Assembly: GCA_030747575.1 (NCBI GenBank) | Contig: JASLKI010000265.1 | Span: 1 to 10,221 of the forward strand | Direction of reading: 5' to 3' | Length of the DNA: 10,221 bases | From: Verrucomicrobiota bacterium | Lineage (GTDB): Bacteria; Verrucomicrobiota; Verrucomicrobiia; Limisphaerales; UBA1096 | Shown here: positions 6,926-10,221 of the stretch, piece by piece | Position numbering within the stretch: the stretch's first letter is position 1 | Layout of the letters: every line of letters begins with the position of its first letter | Program-made: the position numbers and the translations under genes | Notes under the pieces: generated by a model | Told to the model about the DNA's origin: nothing | Database searches by the model: none | Seen by the model: the letters and a program-made list of their open reading frames with translations, nothing else

Positions 6926-8284
6926 ATGCATACTAAATATATGAATCGTCGAAGCTTTGCCAAGTCCGCCGCGATCGCAACCAGTGCATTTGCGCTGCCG
7001 AGATTCTCGATTGCAGAGCCAGACAAAACAAAAAAAATAAATGTTGCCGTGGTTGGCGTGTCAGGCATGGGAGGATATGCGCTTGGTGAAGCTGCCAAAG
7101 AGAACCTTGTGGCAATGTGTGATGTCGATGATGCCCGGGCTGCCAATGCTTTTAAAAAGTTTCCGAACGTTCCGCGATTCAAGGATTTTCGGATCATGCT
7201 CGACAAACTCGGCAAGGACATTGACGCGGTTTCAATTTCGACACCCGACCACACCCACTTTGCAGCCGCCATGGCCGCCATGGAACGGGGAAAGCATGTG
7301 TTTGTTCAAAAACCACTGGCACACAATATCTGGCAGGTTCGCACCCTTCAAAAAGCCGCCCGCCATTACAAGGTTATCACCCAGATGGGCAACCAGGGGC
7401 ATACATTCACAGGCATGCGCCGCATTAAGGAATGGGTGGATGCTGGAGTGGTCGGTGACGTGCGAGAAGTCATTACTTGGACCAATCGCCCTAACCCGCC
7501 ATGGTTTGTCCCGCCTAGCTCGTTTCCACCAGTAACTGGACCCGCGCCGAGTACTCTTGACTGGGACTTGTGGCAGGGCCCTGTGGAAAGTCAGGATTAC
7601 AGCGCGGATTATGTTCCGGTTAAATGGCGTGGTTGGTGGAAATACGGTTGTGGTGCCCTAGGGGACATCGGTTGTCACACTTTCGATGCGCCGTTCTGGG
7701 CGCTCGGCTTGGGTTCGCCAACGAAGATTGAAATCGAGCGTAAGGATCCTCCAGGGAAAGGCTTTATTCCGATGGGGTCGGTGGTGACCTATCACTTCGC
7801 AGCCCGGGAGGAAAAGCCACCGGTTACCCTCAAGTGGTATGAGAAGGGTTACGAAGTTCCGAAACCCACTCGATGGCAGAAAGACAAGGATCTCCCGAGT
7901 GGAGGCGGCATGTATATGGAGGGGACAAAGGAAACCCTTTATCATTCGGGTATGCGGCCCAACAGTCCCATGGTTACCCCGGGCGAACGCTTCATGGAAA
8001 TGAAAAGTGAACTGGTGAAAATCCCCAAGTTACCCTCTGTTGGGAACGGGCCTATTGAGGAATGGTACCGCGCCATCAAGGGAGACGGGCCGATGCCCGG
8101 TTCTAATTTCGACTATGCTGTTCCGCTCACGGAAATGGTTCTTCTTGGAGCTCTTGCTCAGCGGACAGGAAAAAACATTGAATGGGACAGCAAAAAAATG
8201 AAAGTCAAAGGCCAGCCCGAGTTTGACGCACTCATCAAGGAACCAGCCCGTAAGGGATGGCAATACGGAGAAAATCTCGGGTAA
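6926..8284 (+). CDS. Tat-exported Gfo/Idh/MocA family oxidoreductase
   Basis: A 452-residue NAD(P)-dependent oxidoreductase of the Gfo/Idh/MocA family, related to enzymes that oxidise or epimerise sugars and cyclitols. After a twin-arginine leader (MNRRSFAKSAAIATSAFALP, residues 6-25) comes the Rossmann dinucleotide loop GVSGMGG (44-50), then CDVDDARA (65-72), ISTPDHTH (104-111), and HVFVQKPLAHN (124-134). Lys129 is the usual catalytic lysine, but the classic EKP reads QKP here. The C-terminal domain has GALGDIGCHTFD (243-254) with the expected Asp247 and His251. Size and layout match the many exported copies seen in Planctomycetota and Verrucomicrobiota. Exported members are thought to carry a tightly bound cofactor, as in glucose-fructose oxidoreductase. 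It is divergent from the sulfatase. The substrate is unknown; a role in sugar oxidation tied to the upstream operon is only a suggestion. Confidence 0.92.
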   Translation: MHTKYMNRRSFAKSAAIATSAFALPRFSIAEPDKTKKINVAVVGVSGMGGYALGEAAKENLVAMCDVDDARAANAFKKFPNVPRFKDFRIMLDKLGKDIDAVSISTPDHTHFAAAMAAMERGKHVFVQKPLAHNIWQVRTLQKAARHYKVITQMGNQGHTFTGMRRIKEWVDAGVVGDVREVITWTNRPNPPWFVPPSSFPPVTGPAPSTLDWDLWQGPVESQDYSADYVPVKWRGWWKYGCGALGDIGCHTFDAPFWALGLGSPTKIEIERKDPPGKGFIPMGSVVTYHFAAREEKPPVTLKWYEKGYEVPKPTRWQKDKDLPSGGGMYMEGTKETLYHSGMRPNSPMVTPGERFMEMKSELVKIPKLPSVGNGPIEEWYRAIKGDGPMPGSNFDYAVPLTEMVLLGALAQRTGKNIEWDSKKMKVKGQPEFDALIKEPARKGWQYGENLG

Positions 8285-8434
8285 AACTCTGCAGGATCAG
8301 AGCCTTCTAATAGGCAGTTAAACTGGATAAAACGAGAAAGATGGTGCGAGCATCTAGCACCACAGCTGCGATAGTTGTGAGTAGGAGGTGTTTCATATTC
8401 CAGCGGTGTTCAAGCGGTGCGCGCGTTTGTTTAG
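8285..8434. other. Intergenic region with weak hairpins between convergent genes
   Basis: The gap between the ends of the oxidoreductase (plus) and GNAT (minus) genes holds two small inverted repeats. CTCTG/CAGAG (8287-8291 with 8298-8302, six-base loop) lies just after the oxidoreductase stop, and TGGTGC/GCACCA is at 8342-8347 with 8357-8362. Neither is followed by a T run, so they are poor intrinsic terminators. The second lies inside the lipoprotein-leader remnant. Confidence 0.35.
8307..8396 (-). pseudogene. Orphan lipoprotein-leader remnant
   Basis: A 29-codon frame starts MKHLLLTTIAAVVL and then loses the lipobox, continuing DARTIFL to a stop. Its first 41 bases (8396-8356) match the start of the metalloprotease-like lipoprotein gene (9878-9838) at 35 positions, and the peptides agree at 11 of 14 residues. 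The other copy continues into a proper lipobox (LMGC). Here the match shifts by one base after VVL (an extra A before GATG), which destroys the cysteine. The break falls inside an inverted repeat (TGGTGC...GCACCA), a setting that favours small insertions or deletions. No body of a lipoprotein gene is recognisable after it. It is best read as the decayed 5' end of a former lipoprotein gene or as a leader copied without its gene; an expressed small peptide is less likely. Confidence 0.5.
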
Positions 8435-8908
8435 TCAATCAGTCTTGTTCTTTTTGAGCTTATTCTTCCGCTCATAGAAAAGACGCTCTGTCACTTTTTG
8501 ATAGCCTTTGGATTCGTAAAGCTTTTGTGCTCCTGTGTTTGACACTGTCGTCTCAACCAAAATCGCTATGGCCTGAGATTCTTCACCAAATGCTTCGACC
8601 TCACTAATTAGCTTTGTCCCTATTCCCATTCCGCGAACAGACTCTAACACGAATAAATCATTTAATATCCAGATCCGTTTGGCTGAAACCGAAGAAAAGC
8701 TCGGATAGAGTTGGGCAAATCCAACACAGTGTTCATCCGAGGTATAAGCACAAAAGATAACAGACTCCAAATTATTTAAGCGATTCCCTAGAAACTCTTG
8801 CGCCAACGACAAATCACTACCCTGCTCGTAAAAAACTCTGTAGGCATCGAACAACTTAGCGATTTCCTCAATATCATCCGTAGTGGCCTGGCGTATCGTT
8901 ACTTCCAT
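8435..8908 (-). CDS. GNAT family N-acetyltransferase (YjgM-like)
   Basis: A 157-residue single-domain GNAT acetyltransferase. The N-terminus IRQATTDDIEEIAKLFDAYR and the segment GFAQLYPSFSSVSAKRIWILNDLFV (about residues 63-87) are typical of a widespread subgroup resembling E. coli YjgM. The acetyl-CoA loop is RGMGIG (92-97), and motif B is VSNTGAQKLYESKGY. The lysine-rich tail KNKLKKNKTD lies outside the domain. AGGAA (8915-8919 on this strand) lies six bases before the ATG. It follows the lipoprotein gene by 31 bases and may be cotranscribed with it. It is AT-rich (a 60-base sample at 8461-8520 is 37% GC). Family is clear, substrate unknown. Confidence 0.9.
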   Translation of the reverse strand: MEVTIRQATTDDIEEIAKLFDAYRVFYEQGSDLSLAQEFLGNRLNNLESVIFCAYTSDEHCVGFAQLYPSFSSVSAKRIWILNDLFVLESVRGMGIGTKLISEVEAFGEESQAIAILVETTVSNTGAQKLYESKGYQKVTERLFYERKNKLKKNKTD

Positions 8909-8939
8909 CTTTCGTTCCTAGTCCGTTGAATAGCAGGCT

Positions 8940-9878
8940 TTAAGGTATGATCTTCATCTTATCCTCAAGACTTAACTTGAGAAAGGTGTTGTGAAATTCA
9001 TCGAGCAGATCTTTTGATGAAGCCCCGAAATTTTTAACAAAAGATCCTTCAAATCCTTTCGCGTTAAGATCCCTGAAAAACTTAACCCTATAGGCTTCCT
9101 CACTCGTTTTATTAATTATAAATGCGATGAACCATGCACCAAGGTCATAAGCTATGACTCCTCTTTTTCCATACGGAATATCCTTTATACTTTCTCCCCC
9201 GAGAAGGTTTTTTAATGACTTTAGCTTATACTTCATCGTTTCCTTCAAATAGCCAGGCCTGACCCCCTCTTGATTGGAGTAGAGCAGTTGGGCCAAATAT
9301 TCAGCACCACCTTCTGCCCACCAAGGGTTCTGCTGATTTCTACTTTTTCTTTCGGAGTCTTTTTTGCTGTGGATGTGGGCGTGTTGGTATACATGGAAGT
9401 ATTCGTGCAGAACCACCGGCTTGTAATCTTCTTCTTGGGGTCCTGGAAACTTGGCTGACATGGTGATGATAAAGCCGGACCACTTCTCGTTTTCATTTCT
9501 CCGGATATTTAAACCGGCATTACCTCCTTTTGCATACGAAACAAAATTGTGATCTCTATTTAGACAGTGCTCAAGGCTGACGGTTAAATCTTTTTGCTTT
9601 CTTAACTCGCAATACCTTTTGTCCAATGCCGTTGCTGCTGCTTCGTTAGTGCCGACAATCCAAAACTCCAATGGTCCGTAATCCCCCCAAGCTTTCGATG
9701 CTATCTCGTACCATTGTGTAGTCAGATCTATTTGGGACCTAGGAACATCACTGGCGGCATAAAACTCAGCTTTTTGGGCCGTGATTTTACCCCAATTATC
9801 TCGATCAACTTCAATCTGTATTGCCCCACACCCCATCAGCACCACGGTTGCAATTGTTATGAGTAGGAGGTCTTTCAT
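8940..9878 (-). CDS. Lipoprotein with a zinc-metallopeptidase (HExxH) motif
   Basis: A 312-residue predicted lipoprotein. The leader MKDLLLITIATVVLMGCG has a good lipobox (LMGC, Cys17), so the mature protein would be membrane-anchored outside the cytoplasm. HEYFH at residues 158-162 is a zinc-binding HExxH motif, and WWAEGGAEYLA (186-196) supplies a downstream glutamate (Glu189 or Glu193). This arrangement is seen in gluzincin peptidases of the peptidase MA-like kind. Two cysteines at 90 and 105 could form a disulfide. I do not recognise the rest of the protein, and peptidase activity is inferred from the motif alone. The gene starts 13 bases after the S9-type hydrolase gene, with GAAGGA close to the ATG, so both are probably in one transcript. 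Base composition is low in GC (35% in 9541-9600), unlike the left part of the window. Confidence 0.8.
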   Translation of the reverse strand: MKDLLLITIATVVLMGCGAIQIEVDRDNWGKITAQKAEFYAASDVPRSQIDLTTQWYEIASKAWGDYGPLEFWIVGTNEAAATALDKRYCELRKQKDLTVSLEHCLNRDHNFVSYAKGGNAGLNIRRNENEKWSGFIITMSAKFPGPQEEDYKPVVLHEYFHVYQHAHIHSKKDSERKSRNQQNPWWAEGGAEYLAQLLYSNQEGVRPGYLKETMKYKLKSLKNLLGGESIKDIPYGKRGVIAYDLGAWFIAFIINKTSEEAYRVKFFRDLNAKGFEGSFVKNFGASSKDLLDEFHNTFLKLSLEDKMKIIP

Positions 9879-9891
9879 TTTCCTTCAGCTT

Positions 9892-10221
9892 TCAGTCCTT
9901 CACCCATCTTGGCTTCATCTTAAGGATGTGCTCCACAAAATAATCCATTTGCCTTCGGCGACCGTAGGGGGTACCTGCCGCCCCGTGCCCTGTTCCCGGA
10001 ATAAGAAGGAAGTCAAAATCCTTGTTCGCCTTTATCAAAGCATCAACTACTTGCATAGTGCTTGCAGGATCGACATTCCGATCAAGTTCACCCACGATCA
10101 ACAATAACTTACCCATTAGTTTGTGGGCATGAGTGACATTACTGTTTTCAGAGTATTCCGGGCCGATTGGCCAACCCATCCATGCTTCATTCCACCAGAT
10201 TTTATCCATACGGTTGTCATG
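9892..10221 (-). CDS. S9 prolyl oligopeptidase-type hydrolase, C-terminal 109 residues (5' end outside window)
   Basis: The frame is open to the window edge and begins in mid-protein with [10 protein letters not shown]. It matches the end of the alpha/beta-hydrolase domain of S9 (DPP-IV/prolyl oligopeptidase-like) serine peptidases. Two members of the catalytic triad are visible: Asp in [14 protein letters not shown] and His in [10 protein letters not shown]. The nucleophile serine lies upstream, outside the window. The segment [15 protein letters not shown] is typical of large DPP-IV-like proteins that are normally exported and carry an N-terminal beta-propeller. The internal ATG at 10209 is not the true start. 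The gene leads into the metalloprotease-like lipoprotein with a 13-base gap, so two exported proteins with peptidase features are linked here. Confidence 0.87.
   Translation of the reverse strand, partial: HDNRMDKIWWNEAWMGWPIGPEYSENSNVTHAHKLMGKLLLIVGELDRNVDPASTMQVVDALIKANKDFDFLLIPGTGHGAAGTPYGRRRQMDYFVEHILKMKPRWVKD

Noticed and set aside
8287..8302. CTCTG/CAGAG hairpin as an intrinsic terminator
   Set aside because: The stem is only five pairs and no T run follows, so it is not a convincing terminator.
1..10221. CRISPR array, transposon or anti-phage system
   Set aside because: No regularly spaced repeats, transposase, integrase or defence-type domains were found; the two GNAT genes are not paired with a small antitoxin.

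Overview
The window looks like chromosomal DNA of a bacterium of the Planctomycetota-Verrucomicrobiota group, most likely a Verrucomicrobiota member from an aquatic habitat. This is inferred from gene style, not from a marker gene. The pointers are a formylglycine-type sulfatase, Tat-exported Gfo/Idh-type oxidoreductases and lactonases starting with MNRR-type leaders, an SSS symporter placed in a sugar-acid operon, weak Shine-Dalgarno sites, and a lipoprotein leader of the MKxLLLxTIAxVVL kind.

Layout: (1) Positions 1-989, minus strand: a GNAT acetyltransferase followed 29 bases later by a PlsC-type acyltransferase that runs off the left edge. (2) Positions 990-1094: a short divergent control region with a 12-base perfect palindrome. 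(3) Positions 1095-4984, plus strand: a tight three-gene operon of a rhamnonate-dehydratase-like enolase-superfamily enzyme, an SSS sodium/solute symporter, and an exported lactonase-like amidohydrolase. (4) Positions 5022-5111: tRNA-Ser(CGA) with encoded CCA, which was missed by protein-level reading. (5) Positions 5239-6645, minus strand: an exported sulfatase of the iduronate-2-sulfatase-like type. (6) Positions 6926-8284, plus strand, divergent from the sulfatase: a Tat-exported Gfo/Idh/MocA oxidoreductase with a strong ribosome binding site. (7) Positions 8307-10221, minus strand and clearly AT-richer: the C-terminus of an S9 prolyl-oligopeptidase-type hydrolase, a lipoprotein with a zinc-metalloprotease HEYFH motif, a second GNAT acetyltransferase, and then an orphan fragment of a lipoprotein leader.

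How the genes may work together: genes 1095-4984 fit an oxidative (non-phosphorylating) route for a 6-deoxy sugar such as L-rhamnose or L-fucose. In that route a sugar lactone is hydrolysed to the aldonate, which is dehydrated to a 2-keto-3-deoxy acid. The lactonase carries an export signal while the dehydratase does not, so the symporter may import the aldonate made outside the cytoplasm. The sulfatase and exported oxidoreductase nearby would suit breakdown of sulfated algal polysaccharides, but that link rests on proximity only. The right-hand genes appear unrelated to this and may have been acquired separately. I found no CRISPR array, intact transposon, integrase or recognisable defence system.
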